From an uncultured Acetatifactor sp. (GTDB lineage: Bacteria > Bacillota > Clostridia > Lachnospirales > Lachnospiraceae), in NCBI GenBank assembly GCA_910584865.1, contig CAJUCE010000013.1:10819-74818 (forward strand): a stretch of DNA of 64,000 bases, read 5' to 3'. Position numbers and translations under genes: made by a program. The notes below the pieces were generated by a model. It saw only the letters and a program-made list of their open reading frames with translations. It did not search any database and was not told the DNA's origin. The stretch's first letter is position 1; the number at the start of each line of letters is the position of its first letter. Shown piece by piece: positions 25,898 through 34,796 of the stretch.

Positions 25898-26473
25898 ATG
25901 GGAAAATCACAAGGCAGGCCGGTACGATATGAGTTTACCGAGGAGAATATAAATGTCATAGCGGCTATTGCTGCCGAAAAAGGGATTGAAGCGTACAAAG
26001 AGGAGCATAGGAAAGAGGAGGCGGAGCGCCAGAGCAGGGTGCAGAACAATGCCAAAGCCCTGCTGATAAATTACCGGCGGTTCAAGGACTACATAGAGAA
26101 CGCGGAGTATGATGCGGAAACAACATCCGACGATTCTCTGAAAGATATGCTGTCACTCATGCAGGGGTATTTCAAGGACAGCGAGCTTAAGGTCTTAAGC
26201 ATAGAGAAGGGCAAGGCCAAAACGAAGATGATTATGAGCCATGTGGACACTATGCTGGACGTATATAAAAAACAATGCGATATAGCGGCAGACCCAGAGG
26301 AAATGAGAAGATATAGGGTAATCAAGGGGCTTTACCTGGATGCGGAGCCTAAGACTGCGGCAGAGATAGCGGAGGAGGAACATATCACAGAGAGAACCGT
26401 GTTCCGGGACGTGAAAGCTGCCTGCAAGCGTCTGGCGATACTGTTTTTCGGGATTTATGGATTCCGGTGTTAG
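25898..26473 (+). CDS. Late-gene transcription regulator (sigma-like/RinA-ArpU type)
   Basis: A 191-residue protein. The C-terminal part has a helix-turn-helix of the sigma-70 region 4 type (KTAAEIAEEEHITERTVFRDVKAACKRLAILFF), preceded by helical segments with a conserved Tyr-rich YRVIKGLYLD. Such genes close the early operon of Firmicutes phages and activate the late (packaging and morphogenesis) operon. The ATG seven bases after aaggaggt was preferred to one directly at the SD sequence. A structured hairpin lies just upstream. Confidence 0.75.
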   Translation: MGKSQGRPVRYEFTEENINVIAAIAAEKGIEAYKEEHRKEEAERQSRVQNNAKALLINYRRFKDYIENAEYDAETTSDDSLKDMLSLMQGYFKDSELKVLSIEKGKAKTKMIMSHVDTMLDVYKKQCDIAADPEEMRRYRVIKGLYLDAEPKTAAEIAEEEHITERTVFRDVKAACKRLAILFFGIYGFRC

Positions 26474-26654
26474 CGGTGTCAAAAAGATGTCATTGATATT
26501 TCAGTAGGCAAGATTTAATATGGTATCAGCCGAAAAACCCCAATGTCATACTCATTTTGTGAGAGTAACCATGTGTTTTCCCTCCAGACCAGGGCGGCGG
26601 AATATCCGTCCTGGCATCGGAAAAACGGTTAAGGCAGAGTTTTATACTCGATGG
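26474..26654 (+). other. Intergenic stretch without a clear gene
   Basis: No SD-supported frame is visible here. A short open frame starting at 26520 runs through the terminator and lacks an SD sequence. The stretch may hold late-promoter sites for the regulator encoded upstream, but none could be recognised. Confidence 0.4.
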
Positions 26655-26685
26655 AAAGCAGCCGCCGCCTGGCTGCTTTTCGTTT
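26655..26685 (+). terminator. Terminator of the early operon
   Basis: The stem aagcagcc/ggctgctt, with a 7-base loop, is followed by tttcgttt. It separates the early operon from the next promoter. Confidence 0.7.
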
Positions 26686-26726
26686 GCCAAAACGACCGGC
26701 AGGCGGCATAAAACCTGGGGTTTTCA

Positions 26727-26755
26727 TTGATACGCGCCCTGGGATATGGTATAAT
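26727..26755 (+). promoter_or_regulatory. Promoter of the HAD-like gene
   Basis: ttgata and tataat with a 17-base spacer. A leader of about 140 bases follows, with a partial hairpin (ggatg/catcc arms near 26833 and 26850). Confidence 0.75.
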
Positions 26756-26902
26756 TAAAGGGTAAAGAGGGGCATAAAAAAACAGAGCTTTGCACCCTGG
26801 AAAAGTCAAGCCCTGTCCCCATCCGAAAGAAGGATGTAGGTTCATTGTAGCATCCCTTCCGGATAAAAGCAACCATAATCTCAAAGAAAGAAGGAAAAGG
26901 AT

Positions 26903-27430
26903 ATGAATAACACAATGAATCAGACGGCAGAAAACAGCAGCATCACCGGAGGGCGTAGGATATGCCTGCTGGATTTGAATTATACCCTGGTATCAAACCA
27001 GATGGACACGCGGATGCTCCGGCCGTTCTCTAAGAGGATGGAGGGCGAGGAATACCGGATGGATTTGATAGACGCGATCAGAGATGATTATGTCATCATC
27101 ATTACGGCCAGGCCGGACTACCAGAGGGTACAGACGATGCAGAACGTCCTCAAAAAGACCGGATGGGAGCCGGTGGAAGTCTATTTCAATGACATCAATG
27201 CGGAGCCGCATGTGTTCAAGGAATCCGCGCTCAAAAGGTTTATCTTCCCTAAGTACGGGATGGACGGGGCGCAGTTCTATGCGGTAGAGAGCAATCCAAA
27301 GACCAGGGCGATGTATAAGAGGTACGGCATCCATGCAGAGCCGTATTCGGAGTTCATAAAGAAGGTAGGGGCGGACGGAAAGGCGGCACCGGCGGAGCCG
27401 GAGATGCAGCAGCTCTCCCTATTTGACTAA
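26903..27430 (+). CDS. HAD-superfamily-like protein with altered motif I
   Basis: A 175-residue protein. A HAD-like motif I reads LLDLNYTLV, so the usual second Asp of DxDxT is Asn. Motif II IIITARP and a motif III-like Lys (KESALKRF) are present, then YAVESNPKT where motif IV would lie. HAD enzymes are phosphohydrolases using an aspartyl-phosphate; loss of the second Asp often changes or weakens the reaction. The gene has its own promoter and terminator between the early and late modules. It may be expressed from the prophage as a moron, which is inferred from layout. Confidence 0.65.
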   Translation: MNNTMNQTAENSSITGGRRICLLDLNYTLVSNQMDTRMLRPFSKRMEGEEYRMDLIDAIRDDYVIIITARPDYQRVQTMQNVLKKTGWEPVEVYFNDINAEPHVFKESALKRFIFPKYGMDGAQFYAVESNPKTRAMYKRYGIHAEPYSEFIKKVGADGKAAPAEPEMQQLSLFD

Positions 27431-27458
27431 GGCGTCATAACTGCATACAGATTATTAG

Positions 27459-27491
27459 GCGGCATATTCTTCCGGGGGTATGCCGCTTTTT
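27459..27491 (+). terminator. Terminator of the HAD-like gene
   Basis: The perfect 8-bp stem gcggcata/tatgccgc with a 12-base loop is followed by ttttt. Confidence 0.85.
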
Positions 27492-27523
27492 AATGCAAAT
27501 AACGAGGAAAGGAAGGGAAACGG

Positions 27524-28132
27524 ATGGAGACACAGACAATGAGGTTGGCGGAGATTGTACCGGCGGCGTACAATCCCAGGGTAACACTGACGGAAAAGGA
27601 TTTCGAGTACCAGGCACTAAGGGCGAGCATTGACGAGTTCGGGCTGGTGGTTCCTTTAATCGTGAACCGGCAGACCGGTACACTGGTGAGCGGACACCAG
27701 AGGCTCAACGTCATGCTGGCAAAAGGTGTGGAGGAGACGGAGGTTGTCATCGTGGACATGGAACCGGAGAAGGAAATGGCTCTCTGCATCGCCATGAACA
27801 AGATAACCGGCGAATGGGATTACGGAAAGCTGGCGGACATCATGGAGGAGCTGCGGGATGCGGAGGGGATTGATACCATAGCCACCGGCTTTTCCGATCA
27901 TGACATCGCAGAGCTTCTGGGAGAGCTGGATGCAGCTGCGGAGGACGTACCGGATGTAGAGGGTGTGGCAAAGAAGGATGATGACACGGAGGGAATCCCC
28001 TGCATCGTGGGGGAGTACAAGTTCCGCATCCCGGAGGGGCCGTACAAGGATATGATGGCAGACATCCGGGAAAAGGTTGGATTCTCTAAGGAGATGGTGG
28101 AAGGAGAAATGAAAAGGAGGCTGATGGTATGA
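27524..28132 (+). CDS. ParB-domain protein 1
   Basis: A 202-residue protein with a ParB/Srx-type N-terminal domain: YNPRVTLTEKD, SIDEFGLVVPLIVN and the SGHQRLNVMLAKG box. It also has a characteristic MNKITGEWDYGKLADI helix and a small C-terminal module (YKFRIPEGPYKDMMADIREK). ParB-type domains bind CTP or act in DNA-modification-associated proteins; no centromere-binding helix-turn-helix is seen here. It is the first of three adjacent ParB-domain genes, and its C-terminal module recurs in the second. The start codon of the next gene overlaps its stop codon. Confidence 0.85.
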   Translation: METQTMRLAEIVPAAYNPRVTLTEKDFEYQALRASIDEFGLVVPLIVNRQTGTLVSGHQRLNVMLAKGVEETEVVIVDMEPEKEMALCIAMNKITGEWDYGKLADIMEELRDAEGIDTIATGFSDHDIAELLGELDAAAEDVPDVEGVAKKDDDTEGIPCIVGEYKFRIPEGPYKDMMADIREKVGFSKEMVEGEMKRRLMV

Positions 28133-28737
28133 AGATAGAAACTCTGAACACAGCGGACATCCGGCCAAGCTCTTTCAATCCGCGCATCACCCTGGAGAAG
28201 GGTTCCAGGGAGTATGAGGCGATAGCGGCCAGTATAAGGGAGTTCGGTTTTGTGGAGCCGCTGGTGGTGAACAGCCATAATATGTGCTGCCTGGGAGGGC
28301 ATCAGCGCCTATCCGTGCTGAAGGACATGGGCGTGGATACCGTGTCATGTGTGATAGTAGAGGAGCCGGACCAGGCCAGGGAGAAGGCTTTATGTGTGGC
28401 ACTCAATAGGATAAAGGGCGATTGGGATATGGATATGCTGACAGCCCTGCTCCAGGACGAGGCCGTGTTCTCTCTTCCTACCGGGTTCGAGGAGGGCGAG
28501 GTAGACCTGGAGCGGATGCTGGAGGATGCGGAGCCGCCCGACATCCCGGATGAAGAACCGGAGGAGCCGGAGGAGGATACCGGCCCGGAGAGTACCACGG
28601 TAGTAAAGATTGGCAATTTCAAATTCCGGATCACCATATCGGAGTACCAGGGGATGCTAAATACCATCCGAGACGCCGGTATTTTCGATTCTAAGGGGAT
28701 TTCTGATGAAATTAAAAGGAGGATACTTAATGGTTAA
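28129..28737 (+). CDS. ParB-domain protein 2 (paralogue of protein 1)
   Basis: A 202-residue paralogue with the same order: FNPRITLEKGSREY, SIREFGFVEPLVVN, GGHQRLSVLKDMG, LNRIKGDWDMDML. It has an acidic linker (EEPEEPEEDTG) and the same C-terminal module (FKFRITISEYQGMLNTIRD). The box reads LGGHQRL instead of SGHQRL. It overlaps both neighbours by a few bases, so the three genes form one translational unit. Identical length and overall alignment indicate an old tandem duplication. Confidence 0.85.
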   Translation: MKIETLNTADIRPSSFNPRITLEKGSREYEAIAASIREFGFVEPLVVNSHNMCCLGGHQRLSVLKDMGVDTVSCVIVEEPDQAREKALCVALNRIKGDWDMDMLTALLQDEAVFSLPTGFEEGEVDLERMLEDAEPPDIPDEEPEEPEEDTGPESTTVVKIGNFKFRITISEYQGMLNTIRDAGIFDSKGISDEIKRRILNG

Positions 28738-30289
28738 ATTAGTCCCTATTGGCGACGTGAGGGCGTCAGAATACAATCCAAGAAAGAATGATGAAAAGCG
28801 CCTGGCACTCACAGAGATGTCTCTGCGAAAGCTGGGCTTTTTGCTGCCTATCTATGCGGATAAGGACGGCGAGATATTATCCGGGCATCAGCGCCATCTG
28901 GTGGCGGAGCGCATGGGGTTTGACAAGATACCGGTCCAGTATGTAGACCAGGAGGATTTGAACAGCAGAAAGACGCTGAACGTCCTTTTTAACCGGGCAA
29001 CCAATGACCTCCAGAAACAGGACACTTGCACGAAGATTAAGAAACGCCTCTACAACATGGACATAGACGGAATGTGCGCTGACCTTCCGGATATAGAGCC
29101 TGGGAGCGAGGCATCCTATCCGTGCGTGTACGCTTGCAGGCGGATTGATACCGTGCTGCTGGCTAAGAAGAATCACCGGGATTTCGATTCCCACATGAAA
29201 GCCCTGGCAAAGGCGCTGGAGAAAAAGACCGGGAGCCTTATGCCGGTAGTCATCGGCCCGGACATGGATGTGGTGAACGGCATCGGCAGGCTCCAGGTAG
29301 CGGCGGAGGCCGGCAAGAAGTTCATCCAGTGCGTGGAAGTGACGGAGACACAGAGGGAGTTCGCGTCTGCGATGCTGAATCTATTATCTATGGATTTCTC
29401 TATGGAATCCGAGTATGCGGACGTACTCCGGTACAATTCCTTTATGAGGGAGCGCAACACCAGGGAGACGGATGCGGAGGGTAACTGTGCCCTGGGAGAT
29501 GGATTTTTCAAGGGAGTGTTCCCGAATAACAACGGCAGGGATTTTTTCAAGCTGGAGGGAGAGGTCTTAAAAGCCTGGACCGGCCGGTATGGGGATAAGA
29601 TTGTAGATTTCGGCGCAGGAAAGCTGAACAACACCAGGACGCTGCGGGCGGCAGGCGTGTATGTCTCTGCATTTGAACCTTATTTTGTCACCACCGGGGA
29701 TGAAGTCCATAAGCAAAAGAGCCTGGAGATAGCGGAGCGGTTCCTGGAGGAGGTAGGCAGCGGTGTGGAGTATACATCGGTATTCATATCCTCTGTTTTC
29801 AATTCCGTGCCGTTCATGGAGGACAGAAAGAAGATAGCGGCAATCGCGGCGGCACTATGCTACCCGAAAGGCCAGGTGGTGTGCTGGTGCCAGAGCAACG
29901 AGGCTCACCAGTTCACGGCCACGAAGAAAAAATCTGTCCAGGACGAGGCAAGGCTGACATTCGATCTGGACTATGAACCAAATACCATCCTGGGAGATAT
30001 TTCAAAGCACCCGAAAGTCCAGAAAGGGCATACCAGGGAGGAGATGACCGGCATATTCGCGCCCCGGTTCCGGAAGATTAAGAGGCTGGACCTTATTCAG
30101 AAGTTCTGGTACCTGGAGGCGGTAGAACCTATCCTGGACGTGGACGCCCTGGCGGATGCCCTGGATTTTGAGTTTGACCTTCCTTATCCGGACGGTTCCA
30201 CAATGGGGCTTGCAGGCCGGGCGAGGGAAGTATTTGAAAAACGGTTAGGCGTAAAGCTGCCGGGAAAGGAGGAGAGCGATGGAAGGTAA
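28730..30289 (+). CDS. ParB-domain protein 3 fused to a methyltransferase-like domain
   Basis: A 519-residue protein. An N-terminal ParB-like domain (EYNPRKNDEK, LRKLGFLLPIYADK, SGHQRHLVAERMG) is followed by a second ParB-like region (RIDTVLLAKKNHRDFDSHMKALAKAL, VVNGIGRLQVAAEAG). A Rossmann-type SAM-binding segment follows (IVDFGAGKLNNTRTL, about residue 290), with a C-terminal domain. This suggests a nucleic-acid-directed methyltransferase, but the catalytic motif cannot be assigned by eye. The ATG seven bases after aaggagg was chosen; the frame is open upstream into the paralogue. Confidence 0.75.
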   Translation: MVKLVPIGDVRASEYNPRKNDEKRLALTEMSLRKLGFLLPIYADKDGEILSGHQRHLVAERMGFDKIPVQYVDQEDLNSRKTLNVLFNRATNDLQKQDTCTKIKKRLYNMDIDGMCADLPDIEPGSEASYPCVYACRRIDTVLLAKKNHRDFDSHMKALAKALEKKTGSLMPVVIGPDMDVVNGIGRLQVAAEAGKKFIQCVEVTETQREFASAMLNLLSMDFSMESEYADVLRYNSFMRERNTRETDAEGNCALGDGFFKGVFPNNNGRDFFKLEGEVLKAWTGRYGDKIVDFGAGKLNNTRTLRAAGVYVSAFEPYFVTTGDEVHKQKSLEIAERFLEEVGSGVEYTSVFISSVFNSVPFMEDRKKIAAIAAALCYPKGQVVCWCQSNEAHQFTATKKKSVQDEARLTFDLDYEPNTILGDISKHPKVQKGHTREEMTGIFAPRFRKIKRLDLIQKFWYLEAVEPILDVDALADALDFEFDLPYPDGSTMGLAGRAREVFEKRLGVKLPGKEESDGR

Positions 30290-30998
30290 CGGGAATATTG
30301 ATAACGTATCGCCGGAGGGGAAATGGGAATTTGACAGCGAAGTGGCCCGGTGCTTTGCAAATATGCTGGAGCGGAGCATCCCGGACTATCGGAGCATGAG
30401 GAGCCTGGTCTATGAGATAGGCGAAAGGTTCATCACCCCTGGTACCTGGATCACCGATATAGGATGCTCCACCGGGCTTGCAGTAGAGCCTTTTTACCAG
30501 AAACACGCGGCCGAAAACAGGTATTTCCTCTGTGACAACTCTGCAGCAATGCTGGAGGAGTGCAGGAGTAAGTTTTCGGTAGGCATTGAGGCCGGATATG
30601 TGGAATGCGTCAATGGCAATTTTTATGAGGTGCTAATGCCCATGGGGAACAGCCTGGTATTATCCGTCCTATCCATGCAGTTTATGCCGACATCGTACCG
30701 GCAGAAAATATTGAAGGACATATACGACAACATGCTATCCGGAGGGGCGCTTGTCTTTGTGGAGAAGATAGTGGCGGACGGAGGAGCGGATGACCTTATG
30801 GTAGATTTGTACTATGAGATGAAACGCCGGAATGGATACACGATTGAAAAAATAGTGGAAAAGCGGAAAAGCCTGGAAAATGTGCTGTCTCCGCTTAAGC
30901 CTGGATGGAATGTGGATATGTTGCACGAGGCAGGGTTTAAGGTAGTGGATATGTTCTGGAGATGCCTTAATTTCTGTGGATGGATTGCCATAAAATAA
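30279..30998 (+). CDS. SAM-dependent methyltransferase (CmoA-like)
   Basis: A 239-residue class I methyltransferase-fold protein. It has SAM motif I ITDIGCSTG, an acidic CDNSAAML strand end, MGNSLVLSVLSMQFM in the motif IV region and a C-terminal helix-strand part. The pattern is closest to CmoA, which makes carboxy-SAM, and related small-molecule methyltransferases. It follows the ParB/methyltransferase fusion with an 11-base overlap, so they likely act together, perhaps in modifying phage DNA. That role is an inference. Confidence 0.75.
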   Translation: MEGNGNIDNVSPEGKWEFDSEVARCFANMLERSIPDYRSMRSLVYEIGERFITPGTWITDIGCSTGLAVEPFYQKHAAENRYFLCDNSAAMLEECRSKFSVGIEAGYVECVNGNFYEVLMPMGNSLVLSVLSMQFMPTSYRQKILKDIYDNMLSGGALVFVEKIVADGGADDLMVDLYYEMKRRNGYTIEKIVEKRKSLENVLSPLKPGWNVDMLHEAGFKVVDMFWRCLNFCGWIAIK

Positions 30999-31036
30999 CC
31001 CGGAAGTAGTACCGCGGAGCGAAGGAGGTGGGCGGA

Positions 31037-31519
31037 GTGTCCAAAACCGAAAAGCCGTGGGAACGCCAGAAGGGGGAGAGTGAGCAGGCATTTGAGGCGT
31101 TTGTAATCTATCGGGATTTAGGTCTAAAGAGGTCTAACCACGAAGTCTGCCAGCAGTTGTCTAAGAGTAGACAGCTCATTTCACGCTGGAAGTCCAGGTA
31201 CGATTGGGACGAGAGGGTGAGAGCCTATGACAATGAGATGGAGCGCCAGGCACACGCGGAGGCAGTCAAAGACCTAAAGGACATGACGAAGCGCCACACC
31301 AAGATTGCTGTTCAGATGCAGAAAAAGGCACTGGAGGCGTTGGAAAAGCTGAAAGTCGAGGACATGACGCCCAGGGACATCAAGGAATATATCAAGATTG
31401 CTACCGAGCTGGAGAGGCTGAACCGGAGCGTTTCTGCAAGTGATAACGCTATTGATGACGAGGAGCAGACCAGGGTAGAGGTCTATATGCCGGAGAAGGA
31501 GGCTGACGAGGATGAATAA
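31037..31519 (+). CDS. terS: Terminase small subunit
   Basis: A 160-residue protein with an N-terminal helix-turn-helix (GLKRSNHEVCQQLSKSRQLISRWKSRYDWDERV) and a central helical oligomerisation region, as in DNA-recognising terminase small subunits. It precedes the large subunit and overlaps it by 8 bases. The GTG start seven bases after aaggaggt was chosen over a GTG lying on the SD sequence. It should bind the phage pac or cos site; that site was not identified. Confidence 0.85.
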   Translation: MSKTEKPWERQKGESEQAFEAFVIYRDLGLKRSNHEVCQQLSKSRQLISRWKSRYDWDERVRAYDNEMERQAHAEAVKDLKDMTKRHTKIAVQMQKKALEALEKLKVEDMTPRDIKEYIKIATELERLNRSVSASDNAIDDEEQTRVEVYMPEKEADEDE

Positions 31520-32885
31520 AATAATACGTCCACAGAAAGGCCCCCAGGAGAAGTTCCTGGCAACCAACGCGGAGATAGCGATATACGGCGGAGCCGCCGG
31601 TGGTGGAAAGACCTATGCAATTCTCATGGAGCCGCTGCGGTACATCAATACCAGAGGATATAGGGCAGTTATCTTCCGGAAGAATTTCAACCAGATATTT
31701 GCATCCGGAGGTATATGGGACGAGAGCCAGGAGATGTACGGAGACATCGCCGGTTCAAAATCGGTACAGACGCCGAAGTTCAAGTGGTCTTTCAAGAATA
31801 AGGCAAATATATACTTTGACTTCCTGGGGAGGGATGCGGATGTTGAGAAGTGGCAGGGTTCCCAGATAACATTCATAGGGTTTGACGAGCTGACGCATTT
31901 TTCGGAGCGCCAGTTTTTTTATATGCTATCGCGTAACCGTTCCACTTGCGGAGTAAAGCCTTACATCAGAGCCACTTGTAATCCCGATGCGGATTCATGG
32001 GTGGCAAAATTCATCTCCTGGTGGATAGACCAGGAGACCGGGTACCCGATTCCGGAACGTTCTGGAAAGAAGAGGTACATGGCGCGTGTGGATGATGACG
32101 AAGTGATATGGGCCGACACAAGGAAGGAGCTTCTGGACAGGAATATCCAGCCAAACAAGATTAAGAGTGTCACGTTCATAGCCAGTACCCTTGCAGATAA
32201 TAAAATCCTTATGGAGAAAGACCCAGGGTATAAGGCGAACCTGGAATCTCTGCCGCTGGTGGAAAGGGAGCGCCTGCTACACGGCAACTGGAAAATCAAG
32301 CCTGCCGCCGGTCTGTATTTCAAACGTGTGCAGATCGGCTCTATTCTGAATACGATGCCGGATGACATCGTTGCCATCGCACGCGGATGGGACCTTGCGG
32401 CTACCGATGTGGACGAGGACGATGATGCGGCATATACGTCTGGCGTTCTTATGGCAAAACGCAGCAACGGAAGATACGTTGTGCTGGATGTAATAAATCA
32501 ACAGCTGAAAGCCGGTGATGTCCGGAAACTTACCAGGACAACGGCGGCGGCTGACAATGCAAAATACGGATATGTGAGGCAGAGGCTACCACAAGACCCA
32601 GGGCAGGCCGGTAAAGAGCAGGCGCAAAGCTATATTGAGATGCTGGCCGGATATGATGTGGTTACAAAGCAGGAATCCGGCAGCAAGATAACCAGGGCGG
32701 AGCCTATGGCGGCACAGTGGCAGCTGGGATTGTTCGATGTCATGGCCGGGCCGTGGAACGAAGAATATTTTAATCAGCTGGAATCATTCCCGGAAAGCAA
32801 GTTTAAGGATATGGTAGATGCCAGTTCGTCTGCTTTCAATGAGCTTACCCTGGGGATGGCATTTAATATTGACAACCTATTGTAG
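31512..32885 (+). CDS. terL: Terminase large subunit
   Basis: A 457-residue DNA-packaging motor. Its ATPase domain has Walker A GGAAGGGKT at residues 26-34 and Walker B ITFIGFDEL. Its nuclease domain has GWDLAATD (about residue 297) and a late Asp region. It translocates DNA into the prohead and cuts concatemers. Its order and spacing with the small subunit and portal are standard for tailed phages. Confidence 0.95.
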   Translation: MNKIIRPQKGPQEKFLATNAEIAIYGGAAGGGKTYAILMEPLRYINTRGYRAVIFRKNFNQIFASGGIWDESQEMYGDIAGSKSVQTPKFKWSFKNKANIYFDFLGRDADVEKWQGSQITFIGFDELTHFSERQFFYMLSRNRSTCGVKPYIRATCNPDADSWVAKFISWWIDQETGYPIPERSGKKRYMARVDDDEVIWADTRKELLDRNIQPNKIKSVTFIASTLADNKILMEKDPGYKANLESLPLVERERLLHGNWKIKPAAGLYFKRVQIGSILNTMPDDIVAIARGWDLAATDVDEDDDAAYTSGVLMAKRSNGRYVVLDVINQQLKAGDVRKLTRTTAAADNAKYGYVRQRLPQDPGQAGKEQAQSYIEMLAGYDVVTKQESGSKITRAEPMAAQWQLGLFDVMAGPWNEEYFNQLESFPESKFKDMVDASSSAFNELTLGMAFNIDNLL

Positions 32886-32903
32886 GAAGGAAGTGAGGAT
32901 ATT

Positions 32904-34796
32904 ATGGACGATACACAGAAAGCCAGGCTGGAAAAGCAGCGGCAGCTCCAGAGGGGCGCGGCTATTATCGAGGGTACGCAGGAGAAGTTCCGGCAGGATG
33001 GTTATAGCAATCTGCTGAACAAATACGGAACCGCGCAGGATAACTCCACCGCGTACACATACACGCAGGAGCCTTTTGTTTCCGACATGGAGCTTACCAG
33101 GCTGTATGAAGGGAACGGGCTTTTTGCGAAGATTATAGACCGTCCTTCCGAGGAGGCTGTTAAGCATGGCTACGATATTGATTTTGGGGACAGCGCTGTA
33201 TCGGAGTACATAGAGGACCGGATGGATGAATTGCAGCTGGAGGATAAGTTCGCAACGGCAGAAAAATGGGCTAGACTTTACGGCGGTGCGATCATCGTTA
33301 TGTTGGTGGATGACGGCCGGGGGCTGGAGGAGCCTCTGAATTGGAGCGATGTCCGCAGTATTGAGGAGCTGCGAGTGTTCGAGAGGGCGGTAGTCCAGCC
33401 AGACTATACGAACCTCTATCATTTCAATTTTGCGGACAGTATGGATGGTGATGTACCGTTTGGAGAACCGGAGTATTACCAGGTATTCAGCGTATATGGC
33501 TATTTTGTTGTGCATCAGTCACGGTGCCTGGTGTTCCGGAACGGACGCCTGCCAGAGCAGACCACGAATACCAATTACCGGTACTGGGGCATCCCGGAGT
33601 ATGTGAAGATAAAAAAGGCGCTCCAGGAGTGTGTGACATCCCACGGAAACGGTGTAAAGCTGCTGGAGCGGTGTGTCCAGGCAATCTACAAGATGAAGAA
33701 CCTGGCAAACCTCCTGGCTACTCCGGATGGGGAAGATAAGGTTTTGCAGCGGCTCCAGCTGATTGACATGGCAAGGGGTATTCTGAACAGCATCGCCATT
33801 GATACCGATGGAGAGGACTACGATTTCAAGAATATCACAATGGCCGGAGTGAAGGACATTCTGGATTCCACTTGCAATATGCTTTCAGCTGTTACGGATA
33901 TTCCGCAGACTATCCTTTTCGGGCGTTCTCCTGCCGGCATGAACTCAACCGGTGAGAATGACATGGAGAATTATTACAACATGGTTGAGAACATCCAGAA
34001 GGAGAACATGAAGGGAAACTCCCGGAAGGCAATAGACCTTATGCTTATCCAGGGCAAGCGCGAGGGGCGGTACAAGGAGATTCCCAGGTACAAGGTGAAG
34101 CTGGCGGCTCTCTGGTCTATGTCCGATAAAGAGCAGGCAGATATAGCCAAGACCAAAGCGGATACGGAGTATACGAAAGCCCAGACCGCGCAAATCTACA
34201 TGGATTCCTCTGTCGTTGACCCTTCCGAAGTCAGAAAGAACCTGGCGGCAGAGGGAGAGTTTGAGATTGAGAACCTAATCACGGAAGATGACCTGGACAT
34301 CACCGGGGAGACGCTGGAGCCTGGAATTTTTCCGGATCACAGCACACTCACAGCATCCAAACCGGAAACATCCGGAGAGACTGCAGCAACGGACGCAGAC
34401 GATTTACCAGCGGCGGCAGTCCTGGTTATTCATGACGGAAAAATCCTTGCGGCATCCAGGCGCGGCAGCGAGGGTGTCTGTGGGCCTGGCGGAAAGGTGG
34501 AGCCTGGGGAATCCGTGGAGGATGCGGCAAAGAGGGAGGCGATGGAGGAGTTCAACATCATGCCTCTGAATCTTATACCGATAGGGATTTATGAAAGCCC
34601 TGGCGGGCCGTATCTTTCTTCACAGCTTTTCTTCACGGATGAATTTACCGGAAAGCCGGAGGCAGACGGTGATGAAATGCTGGATGCTGCCTGGTACACG
34701 CTCCCGGAGCTTTACCAAAAGAACCTATTTCCGCCGTTCGAGAAAAGCCTGGACATTCTCACGGAATTGCTGAAGGGGGATGGTCCGGATGGATGA
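32904..34796 (+). CDS. Portal protein (DUF1073 type) with C-terminal Nudix domain
   Basis: A 630-residue fusion. Residues about 1-440 match the DUF1073/anti-CBASS-associated portal family (GNGLFAKIIDRPSEEAVKHG, YGGAIIVMLVDDG, TDIPQTILFGRSPAGMNSTGENDMENYY). Portals form the dodecameric DNA gate of the head. An acidic linker leads to a Nudix domain (about 503-630). Its box starts at Gly530 and keeps Glu536, Arg544, Glu545, Glu548 and Glu549; only the late box Gly is Asn551. Nudix enzymes hydrolyse nucleoside diphosphates linked to another group. A hydrolase tethered to a portal is unusual, and no stop codon or frameshift separates the two parts. Confidence 0.9.
   Translation: MDDTQKARLEKQRQLQRGAAIIEGTQEKFRQDGYSNLLNKYGTAQDNSTAYTYTQEPFVSDMELTRLYEGNGLFAKIIDRPSEEAVKHGYDIDFGDSAVSEYIEDRMDELQLEDKFATAEKWARLYGGAIIVMLVDDGRGLEEPLNWSDVRSIEELRVFERAVVQPDYTNLYHFNFADSMDGDVPFGEPEYYQVFSVYGYFVVHQSRCLVFRNGRLPEQTTNTNYRYWGIPEYVKIKKALQECVTSHGNGVKLLERCVQAIYKMKNLANLLATPDGEDKVLQRLQLIDMARGILNSIAIDTDGEDYDFKNITMAGVKDILDSTCNMLSAVTDIPQTILFGRSPAGMNSTGENDMENYYNMVENIQKENMKGNSRKAIDLMLIQGKREGRYKEIPRYKVKLAALWSMSDKEQADIAKTKADTEYTKAQTAQIYMDSSVVDPSEVRKNLAAEGEFEIENLITEDDLDITGETLEPGIFPDHSTLTASKPETSGETAATDADDLPAAAVLVIHDGKILAASRRGSEGVCGPGGKVEPGESVEDAAKREAMEEFNIMPLNLIPIGIYESPGGPYLSSQLFFTDEFTGKPEADGDEMLDAAWYTLPELYQKNLFPPFEKSLDILTELLKGDGPDG

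Noticed and set aside
27524..28737. Plasmid partition (ParA/ParB/parS) system
   Set aside because: No ParA ATPase, no ParB helix-turn-helix and no parS-like palindromes near these genes.
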